From contig NZ_JAVRHY010000006.1 of NCBI RefSeq assembly GCF_031846305.1, forward strand, positions 124,001 through 188,000: a stretch of 64,000 nucleotides of DNA, given 5' to 3'. Shown one piece after another: positions 50,292-59,576 of this stretch. This DNA is from Spectribacter acetivorans (GTDB taxonomy: Bacteria; Pseudomonadota; Gammaproteobacteria; Nevskiales; Salinisphaeraceae). The first letter of the stretch is position 1. Every line of letters begins with the position of its first letter. A program made the position numbers and the translations under genes. The notes beneath the pieces were generated by a model. It ran no database searches, was not told the DNA's origin, and saw only the letters and a program-made list of their open reading frames with translations.

Positions 50292-53200
50292 CTATTTCAA
50301 AGCCTCACTCTGATGCATGGTGGGTACTACATCACTGGCTTCAGTGAGTATTCGCCGTGCAAAGTCGATGGGCGTCACGGTGCGGCTGGTATCGACCGTG
50401 TAGTCGCCAAAGCGGTTGATATGCGACGTTCGATACGGTGACAGTCCGGCCAGCACCTCGGGGCTGATCTCGATTTCCTCATCCCGAAGTTCGGACAACA
50501 CGCGAGACATCTGTTCGACGTTGTGGAGAATGAGCAGATTGGCGACCAGATGGTTGTAGCCCACGATCTTTTGCTGTTCGTGTAGCACGTTCTCAGCGAT
50601 GATGCCTTCACCACCGAAGAATACCCATTTGAGGAAGTTGTGAAACTCCTCAGTCTTATTGGTCGCCGCATGGATGATCTTGCGAACGTCGCCATCATCG
50701 ATGTAATGCAACAGGAACAAGGACCGGATAACCCGGCCGAGTTCCCGGAATGCGAAATACAGCTTGTTTTTGCGGCTGTAGTTGCCCAAGCGTCGCAGGA
50801 TGGTGGAGGCCGAGATTTTGCCGACCTTGATGGACACGACGACCCGTAGCATGTCGTGCAAATGCGTCGCGATCAGGTTCCAATCGATACTGCCCTCGCC
50901 GAAGAGCGTTTGAATATGCGGATAGGACGCCTGCGAATCGGGCTTGGAAAGCGATAGATCCTTGATGTTGCGGATGCGTGGCATGAGATCGATGCCGAGC
51001 AAGTGCGCGAGCCCAAATACGGGAAGATTCTGCGCCTGCGTGTCGCCGTGCACGGTATCTGGCTGGATGTCCGATCGGTTCTCAACCAGCCCATCGAGGA
51101 TATAGATCGCTTCATACGCGCCACAGGGAATGAAACGACTGAACAGCGCGATGTACTTATCGGACACATGATAGTAGCCGATGCCGCCATAGCCGCCGTA
51201 TCGGATGTGATATTCGGACATCAGATTCTGTTCGTACATGCTCCACTTCGTGCCATCGGCGGCCGCGGACTTCCCGCTCCCCCAATAGCCGGGCAGTTCG
51301 AACTTGTTGTAGAGATTGATGGTGTCGACGGTTGCCCGCTCCAGCGTGTCGTCGGTCACGTATTTGAGATTCAGCCACGCCATCTGGCGGCGGCTTAAGC
51401 CACGCACCGAGCGGGCGGTCTGCGTCGGCCCGAGATTGCAGCCGTAGCAGAACAAGGTCGTTACCACCCGATGCTGGATATCCCGAATACGCGGCTCGGT
51501 TCCCGACAAAGGCTTGAAGTGCTGGGTCAAATCGGCCCAGCGGGTCGCGTCAACTAGCACATCGACAATGCTGGTCTCTGGCAGTCGTTCGGTGATCAGC
51601 TTGTCGACCAGGGCCACCCCTTTGGACAATTCGGTGCGCTGTAGCTTTCGGAGGATCAATCGCCCATCGACGATGTCGGCATCGACATTGTCGGGGAAGC
51701 GTTCGTTGACCTCTTCACATCGTGCCCGCAGCTGGTCACGCAACGTGCTAATGAACGTCACGGGATCCGTGGGGATGCCCGAGACTTCGCCATAACCCGG
51801 GAGTTCATCCTGAAGTGTCTCGTCGTTGACCAACTCTTCGCGATAATCATCATAACGTTCGCCGCCCGGCACGAAGAGATCGCCTGACTTCAGCTCATCC
51901 TTGATCTGAAACAGCACGGCCATCTCGAAATAGCGCCGCTGCATCCAACCGGCCCGCTTGACCCCCGATGTCTTGAGAAACACGTGGCGACGCCAGTTGG
52001 CGGACATCCAACCCAGATCGCGGTCGGCGTCCAGGCCGAGCGACGCCATGTCCACCACGTCCCGGCGTTGGTGGCGTGTGATTTCCAGCGCCTTGATCAA
52101 GCGCTGCATGGCGAGATCCTGCGACGCGGTCTGAATATCCATGACCTGAATGCAGTTCAGGAGCAGCGCGCGGCGGTTCGCATAAGGCTTGATCAGGAAC
52201 GGCAGATAGTTCTTGCCGGCATAGGCCATGTGTTCATCACAGTCGGCGAGTGTGCGGGTCGGATCGGGCCCAACCACATCGCCAATGGCATCGATGCGCT
52301 GGCGATCCGTGCCCTCGGCCTGATACGCCTCCAGGATGTCCTTGAGCTGCGCGACCAGGCTGTCAGTCCGCTTGATGTGATCGACCTGATAGGTCATCAG
52401 GTTTTTCTGGGCGGTGTTCTCCAACTGTCGCATCAGGCGAATGAATAAATCCGCCGCGTTGTCCAGCGTCCGGCCATACTGGGATCGAATGAAAATCGCC
52501 GCGAGGGCGTAGCGCTTGGCGGGCTTGAGCTGCGCCAGCTCGCTGGCGTCGAGCGCTCGCGCCATGGTCCGGAAATGCTTGAGCTTGGGAATGGGCACAT
52601 CCAGCGCCGGCGTCATCGCCGCCAGTTGCTGCAGACGATCGACATGTTGCAGGTAAAAGCGAACTTCCTTGTTCGTCGGGCGCTTCGGCTCGCGTTTGAG
52701 CGCCTGCCAGCCGCTGTGGGTCTGACCCGGCGCGACCGCCAACAAGTCATCGATCTGTCGGCACGCTGCATCGGTCAGCAGCCCGCCGATGCGCTCAAAA
52801 TAGTGGCCATGGATGGTTTCTCGGGCAGCGCCGGCCATCTCGTCGAGCAGGCGGAACGCCGGCAACTCGTAGCGATGGTGGTACAGCTCCTCGACCATGA
52901 CGTTGATGATGTCGGGTAGCATGTGCTTCGTTTGCGCGGCGGTTTCCGCCACGGTCCGCAGCCAGCGCCGTCCTGGGTCGCCCAGTGGCCGCACGTTCAG
53001 GTAGCGCCGAATCTCCGCAATGTGCCGGTCCTTCGTGCGCGACGCGTCGTAGGCGCTCCGAGCCTGGACACTGAATCGCCGCCGATAACCCATTGCATCG
53101 GCGATATGCCGTACGATCCGCTCGGGAATGTCGCTCAAGACACCGAATTGGCCTCGACGGGGTAGCGTCTTCAGATGCAGCATCGCGGCCAGGCGCATCT

Positions 53201-53327
53201 GTGGCTGTTTGCCCAATGCGTCAACAAAGGCCCGATCCTCGGCCGACGGCGTGTAGTGCAGTTCCAGTTCGCGGGCGCTGGGATCCGGTGCCAGTCGTGG
53301 GTAGGCGGTTTCATGGGGCGCGGTCAT
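50292..53327 (-). CDS. tnpA: Tn3-family transposase
   Basis: DDE transposase of 1011 aa, full family length, acting on the terminal inverted repeats for replicative transposition. The N-terminal SARELELHYTPSAEDRAFVDALG starts the DUF4158-type DNA-binding part. The catalytic half has VDVLVDATRWADL, the TARSVRGLSRRQMAWLNLKYV block, AAADGTKWSMYEQNL, and FFGGEGIIAENVLHEQQKIVGYNHLVANLLILHN, which holds the final glutamate. No frameshift or stop is seen, so the gene looks active. Confidence 0.94.
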   Translation of the reverse strand: MTAPHETAYPRLAPDPSARELELHYTPSAEDRAFVDALGKQPQMRLAAMLHLKTLPRRGQFGVLSDIPERIVRHIADAMGYRRRFSVQARSAYDASRTKDRHIAEIRRYLNVRPLGDPGRRWLRTVAETAAQTKHMLPDIINVMVEELYHHRYELPAFRLLDEMAGAARETIHGHYFERIGGLLTDAACRQIDDLLAVAPGQTHSGWQALKREPKRPTNKEVRFYLQHVDRLQQLAAMTPALDVPIPKLKHFRTMARALDASELAQLKPAKRYALAAIFIRSQYGRTLDNAADLFIRLMRQLENTAQKNLMTYQVDHIKRTDSLVAQLKDILEAYQAEGTDRQRIDAIGDVVGPDPTRTLADCDEHMAYAGKNYLPFLIKPYANRRALLLNCIQVMDIQTASQDLAMQRLIKALEITRHQRRDVVDMASLGLDADRDLGWMSANWRRHVFLKTSGVKRAGWMQRRYFEMAVLFQIKDELKSGDLFVPGGERYDDYREELVNDETLQDELPGYGEVSGIPTDPVTFISTLRDQLRARCEEVNERFPDNVDADIVDGRLILRKLQRTELSKGVALVDKLITERLPETSIVDVLVDATRWADLTQHFKPLSGTEPRIRDIQHRVVTTLFCYGCNLGPTQTARSVRGLSRRQMAWLNLKYVTDDTLERATVDTINLYNKFELPGYWGSGKSAAADGTKWSMYEQNLMSEYHIRYGGYGGIGYYHVSDKYIALFSRFIPCGAYEAIYILDGLVENRSDIQPDTVHGDTQAQNLPVFGLAHLLGIDLMPRIRNIKDLSLSKPDSQASYPHIQTLFGEGSIDWNLIATHLHDMLRVVVSIKVGKISASTILRRLGNYSRKNKLYFAFRELGRVIRSLFLLHYIDDGDVRKIIHAATNKTEEFHNFLKWVFFGGEGIIAENVLHEQQKIVGYNHLVANLLILHNVEQMSRVLSELRDEEIEISPEVLAGLSPYRTSHINRFGDYTVDTSRTVTPIDFARRILTEASDVVPTMHQSEALK

Positions 53328-53365
53328 AGTGATCGGCCTCCGACAGCCGCTTTAGCGATCCGGAA

Positions 53366-54655
53366 TTACGTCCAGTGCCGGTCGCCTACCTCGTCGTGAA
53401 GTGATGCATCCAGCTGGTGGCCGTGGTTGTCCGCGATACGGTACACATCCTCGATCAGCGACGAGGCGATTTCGTCGAGCACGAGGTCGTCGGCCGCTTC
53501 CACGCGCAGCCGGTAACGGGAGCGGTCCGCGTCCAGTGCAATGCCCTGGTGGGCCGACAGGCAGATCGTTTCGATTGTTTGCCGGGCCTTGGCTACGCTC
53601 TGCCGCTGGCGTCGCGGTGTAAGACTCAGCTCGAGGATCAGAGGGACAACGACCGGAGAAATAATCGATGGCGACGGTTTGATGGGCGCCGGAGCCGTCT
53701 CATTGTCAGGCAGCGCCGCCAGCGCAGCTTCGATACGCTCTCGGCCAAAAGCGTCGGGGGCATCGATATAGCGCATGGCCGAGTGAATGTCCTTCCAGCC
53801 GACGTATTCCATCAACGCGCGGGCATCCCAGCCATTTGCGCTGGCCCAACCGGCAAATCCGCGACGCAACGAATGACCGCTGTAGGTTTCCGGAGACGCC
53901 AGTCCGGCACGGAGGAACAATTGGCGCAGCAACGGCACCACGCTGTTGTGGTGCAGCGCGCCGGCTTTCAGCGTGCCCGAACGCGTCACGCCGCGAAACA
54001 AGGAGCCGGTGCTGAGGCCGGCATAGCTGATCCAGTCGAGTGTGGCAGTCACCGGACACCATCGACTCAGAGCCGGGACCCGATATGTCGTACCGATAAG
54101 TTGCCGGTCGGTCTTGCTGCGGCCAAGAAAACAGGTCATGCCTTCTTCGGGCACCATCGTGATGTGCTCCGATCGAAGACGCACCAACTCGTCGACCCGA
54201 AACCCACGCCAGAACCCAAGAAGAAGCATGGCCCGATCACGCCGGCAACGTAGAGCGTCGGCGGTATCTGCGCGCTGGTCGGCGGCTGCGATCGCGGCAT
54301 CGAGCCAATCGGCCACACGGGCAACCGCTTTCATCTGCAAAGGTTCAGCACGTTTCTCAAGCGCAGGGTGGAGGGCTTGTATGCCCTTCAACGTCTTTTT
54401 AACGACCGCGGCCGACGTCGGATCGGAAAATCCGTGCGCCTGATGCCAATGCGCGAGTGCGGCGAGTCTCTGCCGTAGCGTGTTGGTGGACAACGCGGTG
54501 GCATGCGCCACCAGATATCGGGCAACAGTATCGGCGGTGGCGGGGAGCAAGCCGCCCCAGGCGACTTCAAAATGACGCACGGCCGAGGCGTAGCTGCGCT
54601 GGGTATTGTCGCGTTGTGCGGCCTGTAGATAGGTTTCAAGCGAATGAGATGGCAT
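53366..54655 (-). CDS. Tn3-associated tyrosine recombinase (TnpI-like resolvase)
   Basis: Recombinase of 429 aa next to tnpA, expected to resolve transposition cointegrates in place of the usual serine resolvase. Seen: FWRGFRVDELVRL with the first Arg, SKTDR, SGHSLRRGFAGWA with the HxxR pair, VGWKDIHSAMRYID with the tyrosine. The penultimate position is Trp (GW) instead of His (GH). The last 100 residues after the catalytic core (about 320-429) are additional. An ATG at 54667 adds four residues. A resolution site would be expected around 54660-54760. Confidence 0.85.
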   Translation of the reverse strand: MPSHSLETYLQAAQRDNTQRSYASAVRHFEVAWGGLLPATADTVARYLVAHATALSTNTLRQRLAALAHWHQAHGFSDPTSAAVVKKTLKGIQALHPALEKRAEPLQMKAVARVADWLDAAIAAADQRADTADALRCRRDRAMLLLGFWRGFRVDELVRLRSEHITMVPEEGMTCFLGRSKTDRQLIGTTYRVPALSRWCPVTATLDWISYAGLSTGSLFRGVTRSGTLKAGALHHNSVVPLLRQLFLRAGLASPETYSGHSLRRGFAGWASANGWDARALMEYVGWKDIHSAMRYIDAPDAFGRERIEAALAALPDNETAPAPIKPSPSIISPVVVPLILELSLTPRRQRQSVAKARQTIETICLSAHQGIALDADRSRYRLRVEAADDLVLDEIASSLIEDVYRIADNHGHQLDASLHDEVGDRHWT

Positions 54656-54759
54656 GATTGGTATCAACAGCAGACGGCTGAGCGCGCAGGGAACGAGTGA
54701 GCCGTACTTTCGGCGTGACGCAATCTTATCCTCCTCCGTAGGCGCCTGTAGGAAACGCG

Positions 54760-54942
54760 ATGCAGCACTCGGAATTTCACATTGGCCTGGAGTTCATGGC
54801 CAGCGGCGGTTTCTGGTGCCAATGCAACGATATAGGCACGCGAACGATCCTCGCCATCCGGCGCGATCGCGACGATCTCAACTGGTATCAAAAACCGCCC
54901 TATATCGCCAAAGAGGAAGTGTTTGATGAGCATGAAATCTAA
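54760..54942 (+). CDS. Small conserved-looking hypothetical protein
   Basis: 60-residue protein divergent from the recombinase. The pattern FHIGLEFMASGGFWCQCNDIGTRTILAIRRD...WYQKPPYIAKEEVFDEHE has the look of a short conserved family seen on mobile elements (GxxWxCxDxGTRTIxAI). TGTAGGA lies just upstream. No function known. The opposing minus-strand frame is a shadow. Confidence 0.6.
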   Translation: MQHSEFHIGLEFMASGGFWCQCNDIGTRTILAIRRDRDDLNWYQKPPYIAKEEVFDEHEI

Positions 54943-55458
54943 CACTGCCATCTAACCGATACCGATGCGATCAATGCGGCGATCCGCGACGTTCGCTCAC
55001 CCTGGCTATCCGCACGAAGTGGTTACGCGCATGATGGAAGCGCGCTGGAGAGACCGCGATAAGTTTATTCACACGAGGGAGTGCTGCGCTTTGATCGGCG
55101 CCGGTTTGACGGTGAAATTCTCCACTCCTACTACGCGGGGACAGAAAAACGAGAGGTCCCGGCGACGCTGCCACCCAGTAGTCGTTGGTCGTCAGTGTTG
55201 TCGAACCATCACTTTCGAGAATGATCTGCGCCTTGCCGCGCGCAGCGCTTCGTGGTCGCTGCTTGTAGCTGGAGCATAAGCTGTCAAGAGCTACTACTCG
55301 AATATCAGGCAGCGCGCAAATGTATTTCGACAGCATAGGCGCTTAGCAACTTCGGGCATGGGTCGATTCAGTCTGGTTGAATGCCAGTGCTCAAAGTCAC
55401 CGAAACCGACCGTTTCGTTGATTGCCGCCGACCTGCGCCAGGCGAACGGTATGCGCGC
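54943..55458. other. Gap with degraded coding remnants
   Basis: 516 bp between the small protein and the glutaredoxin fusion. One plus-strand frame (about 55070-55226) reads HEGVLRFDRRRFDGEILHSY and on to NHHFRE with no start codon and a stop just upstream, resembling the tail of a broken gene. No clear promoter, terminator or transposon end was recognised. Confidence 0.4.
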
Positions 55459-56010
55459 CTATCCATAGGTTTTCTGCAGGTAATGAACGATGTCGCGCGA
55501 TTCCGGCATCCAACGTGTTTGGCCGTCAGGCGACCTGATATGCAATACCGGCACCGTAGCGCGTTGCCGGGCATCGACGAGTTGTCGATGAAAATCGGCA
55601 TTGGACGCGATATCGCGCAATTCGACATCAATGCCCAACTGGTCAATGGCCTGGCGAACGATCCGGCAGAACGGGCAAAAAGGCGTGATGTACAAGGCCA
55701 AGTCATCGCGGGCCGGTGTATCCGTGCCGGCGTAGCGTTCCAGGAAGTGGTTCGCATAAAAGTGCGACCAGTCGGCGTCCGGTGCCGTGGCGCGCCGCTC
55801 GAATTCGGCGTTCATCAGGCAGTAGATCAACTGGCTGCGTGTAAACGCCACCTCGAACAGGTCGCTCAACGGCCGCAGCAAGTAGTCCGCGTACCAGATC
55901 GGCCAGTCGGGATCCTCGTCGTTCGTGCTTTCGAATGCTTCGTGGTGCGCAACCCCTGCCTCCCGAAAAAGGTCGCTTACCGAGACAATCGTCAATTCGT
56001 TCGTGGCCAT
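55459..56010 (-). CDS. Glutaredoxin fused to an N-terminal unknown domain
   Basis: Protein of 183 aa. Residues 1-90 (SDLFREAGVAHHEAFESTNDEDPDWPIWYADYLLRPLSDLF...) form a helical domain of unknown role that I have seen as a free-standing small protein. From about 103 the glutaredoxin fold starts with LALYITPFCPFCRIVRQAI, with a CPFC redox pair; TVPVLHI gives the cis-proline and GQTRWMPESRDIVHYLQ the C-terminal helix. ATG 56010 chosen; an upstream ATG at 56031 has no ribosome-binding site. It likely reduces disulfides or mixed thiols under stress. Confidence 0.72.
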   Translation of the reverse strand: MATNELTIVSVSDLFREAGVAHHEAFESTNDEDPDWPIWYADYLLRPLSDLFEVAFTRSQLIYCLMNAEFERRATAPDADWSHFYANHFLERYAGTDTPARDDLALYITPFCPFCRIVRQAIDQLGIDVELRDIASNADFHRQLVDARQRATVPVLHIRSPDGQTRWMPESRDIVHYLQKTYG

Positions 56011-56210
56011 GATTCGTTCTCTGGCTTGCAAATGGGTCGGGCCTGCTCAGTGGCACCTCTGGAGTAATCGCCACGGTGTTACCGGAGATTGGCGTTTTCG
56101 CGTCATGCCGCTATGGCGAGCTCATTTAGGTGCTGATATCAATGTTCTCGGCTTCGGCTTTGGTCGGCGGGGCCATCAAAGGCCAAGGCGGGCTTTCGGC
56201 ACTCGTGGCA

Positions 56211-56600
56211 TCAGCATTCCCCGGCTACGCACCGGTCAATCTGCGCCAGATCGGCTGCATAGATGACGACCACGCTCTCGCTTTCGTTTTTCCACCAGTG
56301 GGAGACATCGTTGTACTCCGCAACGACCGAGCCTGCCTTGTGGACAACGGGGTTCTCGTGCCGTGAATTGTATTCGATGATCTCGCCTTCGATGATGAAC
56401 AGGATGGCCGGCCGATTTTCGTGGGAATGAAACGGCACGATTCCGCCGGGGCCGACATCGACGCGGCGGAAACGCAGCTGGCGCTGTTCCAGCGGGGCAC
56501 TGTCCTCGGGAAGCCTGACATCGGCGAGCTCGATCACCGACAGCGTCGTGTCCTGTTCGTCGACGGGCTCTGCTGGTGGATTGATCTGGTGTTCATACAT
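56211..56600 (-). CDS. Cupin-domain protein
   Basis: Single-domain cupin of 129 aa. GGIVPFHSHENRPAILFIIEGEI matches cupin motif 1, with His-x-His and a later Glu, and VVAEYNDVSHWWKNES matches motif 2 with a His; these residues usually bind a metal. AAGGAG lies before ATG 56600. It follows the CMD-family gene by 3 bp. Substrate unknown; small cupins beside CMD/AhpD proteins often act on reactive small molecules. Confidence 0.8.
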   Translation of the reverse strand: MYEHQINPPAEPVDEQDTTLSVIELADVRLPEDSAPLEQRQLRFRRVDVGPGGIVPFHSHENRPAILFIIEGEIIEYNSRHENPVVHKAGSVVAEYNDVSHWWKNESESVVVIYAADLAQIDRCVAGEC

Positions 56601-56603
56601 GAT

Positions 56604-57014
56604 TCACTCCTTCTTGGATTGACGGTCTAGGACAGGGCAGGACTCGACAACGTCTTTCAGCGTCATGACAGCGTTGATGGCTGCCGGAAAGCCGGCATAG
56701 GGGGTGATCTGCATCAGGATCTCTACCAGTTCGTCGGTCGAGAATCCCATGCGGCGGGCAATCTCCAGGTGGATCTTGAGCTGTGTCATGTGGCCTCCGG
56801 TGGCAAGCGCTGCAAGCGTCGCGGTCTGCCGAAGCTTTTGGTCCAGCCCGTCGCGGCTGTAGAGATCGCCGAACGGAAATTCGGCGATGTAGCGCAGAAG
56901 ATCGGGGGCGATTTCCCCCAAATTATTCCTCATCGCCCTGGCCGCATCCGGATGGACGGCTTCAAAAAAGGCCATGCCGCGATCGTAGCGGCTCTCGTCG
57001 GAGGGTTCAGCCAT
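56604..57014 (-). CDS. Carboxymuconolactone decarboxylase (CMD)-family protein
   Basis: Protein of 136 aa of the gamma-CMD type. ATG 57014 overlaps the patatin stop. The pattern FPFGDLYSRDGLDQKLRQTATLAALATGGHMTQLKIHLEIARRMGFSTDELVEILMQITPYAGFPAAINAV is the family core. It lacks the AhpD CxxC pair, so it is not an alkylhydroperoxidase of that kind. It may be a lactonase or decarboxylase-like detoxifier; 3 bp before the cupin gene in one operon. Confidence 0.82.
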   Translation of the reverse strand: MAEPSDESRYDRGMAFFEAVHPDAARAMRNNLGEIAPDLLRYIAEFPFGDLYSRDGLDQKLRQTATLAALATGGHMTQLKIHLEIARRMGFSTDELVEILMQITPYAGFPAAINAVMTLKDVVESCPVLDRQSKKE

Positions 57015-58041
57015 GGTGTTCGATCCCCTGGAACATGGCACGCAGGTCGACCGTCGAGCCCTTGCCTATCTGCTCGAAGTTTCGATCCAGCCACTCGGCG
57101 GACGTATTTCGCCCCAACTCGTGCAGGTGGCCGAGAAACGCCCATTCGGCATTGAGCTTGGACGACGAACCGAGCGGCTTGAGTTCCTCCTGGCATTCAA
57201 TGATATGGACATTCATATCACGATAGCTTTGCGAATCGAGCGCACCCTGATCCAAAAGCCGTTTGACGAAGTCGAGCGCGCGCAGCTCCTTCAACAAACT
57301 GGCGTTGAAGGTGATCTCGTTCATGCGGTTGAGGATGGCCTGTGCCGTGCGCGGCGCACCGCTGCTTTCGATCGGGTTGATCTGTACGATCGCGATGTCC
57401 GAGCAGGGTGAGCCGCTGTAGAGCGGAAACAGCGGCGGATTGCCGGAATAGCCGCCGTCCCAATACGGGATGCCATCGATCTCCACCGCCTCGAACAGAA
57501 ACGGCAGACAGGCCGACGCCATGACCATGTCGGCGGTCAGTTGCTTGCGGTCGAAGATCTTGACCCGGCCGGTCTCCACGTTGGTGGCCGCCACGAAAAC
57601 CTTCATCTGATCGCAGTGGCAGACGTTGTCGAAGTCCACGTACTTGATGAGAATCTCGCGCAGCGGATTCAGCCGCAGCGGATTGAACTGGCCGGGCGCG
57701 AAAAACCGTGTCATCACGTCGAACCAGGCGTAGCCGGGAGAGTGATCAAGGCTCCATCGGCCGAACAAGACATCCAGCGGCGAGCGTTGTAGCGGACTGG
57801 CTCGGGCGGCGTCGGACGTGGCTTTCCAGAAGCTCGCCAGCTTTTCCCGTGCCATGTCGCGGCCGCCGCGGACCAGGCCGTCCGCAGCCAGCACGGCGTT
57901 CATGGCCCCGGCCGAGGTGCCCGTGATGGCCGCGATCTCGATTCGTTCATCCTCGAGCAGGTAATCGAGAACACCCCAGGTGAAGGCGCCATGCGCGCCG
58001 CCGCCTTGCAGGGCGAGGTTGAGCGTTTTGGCTTTCGTCAT
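57007..58041 (-). CDS. Patatin-like phospholipase
   Basis: Ser-Asp dyad lipid acyl hydrolase of 344 aa. ATG 58041 follows a GGAG site and gives LNLALQGGGAHGAFTWGVLDYLLE with the oxyanion glycines; GTSAG holds Ser43, and IPYWDGGYSGNPP holds the catalytic Asp in DGG. Bacterial relatives often sit next to a 3-hydroxybutyrate dehydrogenase gene, as here, which has led to links with polyhydroxybutyrate use. Membrane lipid turnover is an alternative. Confidence 0.88.
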   Translation of the reverse strand: MTKAKTLNLALQGGGAHGAFTWGVLDYLLEDERIEIAAITGTSAGAMNAVLAADGLVRGGRDMAREKLASFWKATSDAARASPLQRSPLDVLFGRWSLDHSPGYAWFDVMTRFFAPGQFNPLRLNPLREILIKYVDFDNVCHCDQMKVFVAATNVETGRVKIFDRKQLTADMVMASACLPFLFEAVEIDGIPYWDGGYSGNPPLFPLYSGSPCSDIAIVQINPIESSGAPRTAQAILNRMNEITFNASLLKELRALDFVKRLLDQGALDSQSYRDMNVHIIECQEELKPLGSSSKLNAEWAFLGHLHELGRNTSAEWLDRNFEQIGKGSTVDLRAMFQGIEHHG

Positions 58042-58052
58042 CCCTCGGCTCC

Positions 58053-58832
58053 TTACTGTGCGACCCAGCCGCCATCCACGGGCAGGGCTGTGCCGGTGAT
58101 CGATGCCGCAACGTCGGAACACAGGAACAAAGCGAGCCCGGCCAGCTGGTCCGTGGTAACGAAGGACTTGGTGGGCTGGGCCGCCAGCAGCACGTCACGC
58201 ACCACCGCGTCTTCGGAAATGCCGCGGGCTTTGGCGGTGTCGGCGATCTGATCCTGCACCAACGGCGTCTGCACATAGCCGGGACAGATGGCGTTGACCG
58301 TAATACCCAGCTCGGCCACTTCGAGCGCGACGCTCTTGGTGAGACCCACAACGCCGTGCTTGGCCGCGACATAGGCCGCTTTATACGGCGATGCGACGAG
58401 CCCGTGGGCCGAGGCCATATTGATGATGCGTCCCCAGCCCCGGCTTTTCATGCCAGGCAACACGGCTTTGGTCATATGGAACGCGGCACTGAGGTTGATC
58501 GCGATGATCGCGTTCCATTTGTCGTCGGGAAATTCATCGATCGGCGCCACATGCTGGATACCGGCATTATTCACGACGATATCCACCGCACCGAATGCGT
58601 CCGCGGCCTGTTCGACGAGACCGTGAATTTCCGCTGGCACCGTCATATCGGCGGGGCTGTAGCGCGCTGTGACCCCGTAGCTCTCGAGACGGGCACGGTG
58701 GTTTTCGATCTCTTCGGGCCGCTCGATCCCGTTCAGCATGACGTTCATGCCGGTTCGGGCCAGCGCTTCGGCAATCCCGAGCCCGATACCGCTGGACGAG
58801 CCAGTGACGATCGCTGTTCTTCGCTCTGTCAT
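58053..58832 (-). CDS. 3-hydroxybutyrate dehydrogenase (SDR family)
   Basis: NAD-dependent short-chain dehydrogenase of 259 aa oxidising 3-hydroxybutyrate to acetoacetate. TGSSSGIGLGIA is the dinucleotide site, NNAGIQHVAPIDEFP the SDR NNAG motif extended exactly as in HBDH, with Ser in NMASAHGLVASPYKAAYVAAKHG and the YxxxK pair (Tyr and Lys in AYVAAKHG). The C-terminal half (GYVQTPLVQDQI, GTALPVDGGWVAQ) also agrees with HBDH. It starts the four-gene unit with patatin, CMD and cupin. Confidence 0.9.
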   Translation of the reverse strand: MTERRTAIVTGSSSGIGLGIAEALARTGMNVMLNGIERPEEIENHRARLESYGVTARYSPADMTVPAEIHGLVEQAADAFGAVDIVVNNAGIQHVAPIDEFPDDKWNAIIAINLSAAFHMTKAVLPGMKSRGWGRIINMASAHGLVASPYKAAYVAAKHGVVGLTKSVALEVAELGITVNAICPGYVQTPLVQDQIADTAKARGISEDAVVRDVLLAAQPTKSFVTTDQLAGLALFLCSDVAASITGTALPVDGGWVAQ

Positions 58833-58934
58833 GGCATACCGCTCTCATTAAAGAATCCAAACCCAGGCCGCCCGCCGGCCGCTGTCGTGCTCGCCTAGTT
58901 CACTGGCCACACGACGGACGAGCCTGCGTAATGC

Positions 58935-59576
58935 TCAAACCCCGCCGATGACCGCGGATTCGGAACTGTCCAATGCGCAGGTCACGCCCGTGCCGCCGAG
59001 ACCGCAATATCCGCGCCGATTCTTGGCGAGGTACTGCTGGTGCTTGTCTTCCGCGTAGTAGAAAGGCGGTGCCGGCTCAATCTGTGTCGTGATTCGACCA
59101 ACGCCTGAAAGTCGAAGCTGCTCGGCGTAGGCGTCCATTGAGGACTGGGCCGCTTTCGCCTGTTCATCCGTGGTCGTAAAAATCACCGAGCGATACTGAT
59201 CGCCGATATCGTTGCCCTGCCGGAAGCCCTGTGTGGGGTTGTGGCCTTCCCAGAAGGACTTGAGCAGCCGGGCATAGCTGATCACCGCCGGATCGTAGAC
59301 CACCAGCACGACTTCGGCGTGACCGGTGTCGCCGCCGCAGACTTCCCGATAGCTCGGGTGCTCGAGATGACCGCCCGCATAGCCGACGGCCGTCGTGTAC
59401 ACGCCTTCCAGCTGCCAGAAAAGCCTTTCGGCGCCCCAGAAACAGCCCATGCCGAAGATGGCCGTTCCGAGATGGTCGGGAAACGGGCCGGTCAGCGGAT
59501 GGCCGTTGACATAATGCTTATCGGCGACCGTCATCGGCCGACGCTGCGATGCCGTTTCTGCGCTGTGTGTTCTCAT
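58935..59576 (-). CDS. msrA: Peptide methionine-S-sulfoxide reductase MsrA
   Basis: Repairs the S epimer of methionine sulfoxide in oxidised proteins (213 aa). The active-site motif GMGCFWGAERLFW holds Cys45; TAVGYAGGHLEHPSYREVCGGDTGHAEVV, YRSVIF, and AEDKHQQYLAKNRRGYCGLGGTGV, with the resolving cysteine, are all typical. No signal peptide, so cytoplasmic. It overlaps msrB by ATGA with msrB upstream in the transcript. Confidence 0.95.
   Translation of the reverse strand: MRTHSAETASQRRPMTVADKHYVNGHPLTGPFPDHLGTAIFGMGCFWGAERLFWQLEGVYTTAVGYAGGHLEHPSYREVCGGDTGHAEVVLVVYDPAVISYARLLKSFWEGHNPTQGFRQGNDIGDQYRSVIFTTTDEQAKAAQSSMDAYAEQLRLSGVGRITTQIEPAPPFYYAEDKHQQYLAKNRRGYCGLGGTGVTCALDSSESAVIGGV

Larger units (their letters stand above)
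50217..54942. mobile_element. Tn3-family transposon core (tnpA plus tyrosine recombinase); outer ends not resolved
   Basis: The left end lies within about 50205-50260, between where the methyltransferase stops looking like its family and the tnpA stop codon. No inverted partner of this stretch was seen in the window, and the 3' part of the methyltransferase is not found to the right, so the right end may lie beyond 64000 or have been deleted. The cargo from 55459 onward may belong to it. Confidence 0.6.

Noticed and set aside
54971..55336. 121-aa minus-strand ORF
   Set aside because: Runs opposite to a more protein-like plus-strand remnant; no start signal or recognisable motif.
56032..56210. 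Plus-strand frames in the gap between the glutaredoxin fusion and cupin genes
   Set aside because: Short and Gly/Arg-rich without start signals; the gap more likely holds the promoter of the glutaredoxin gene.
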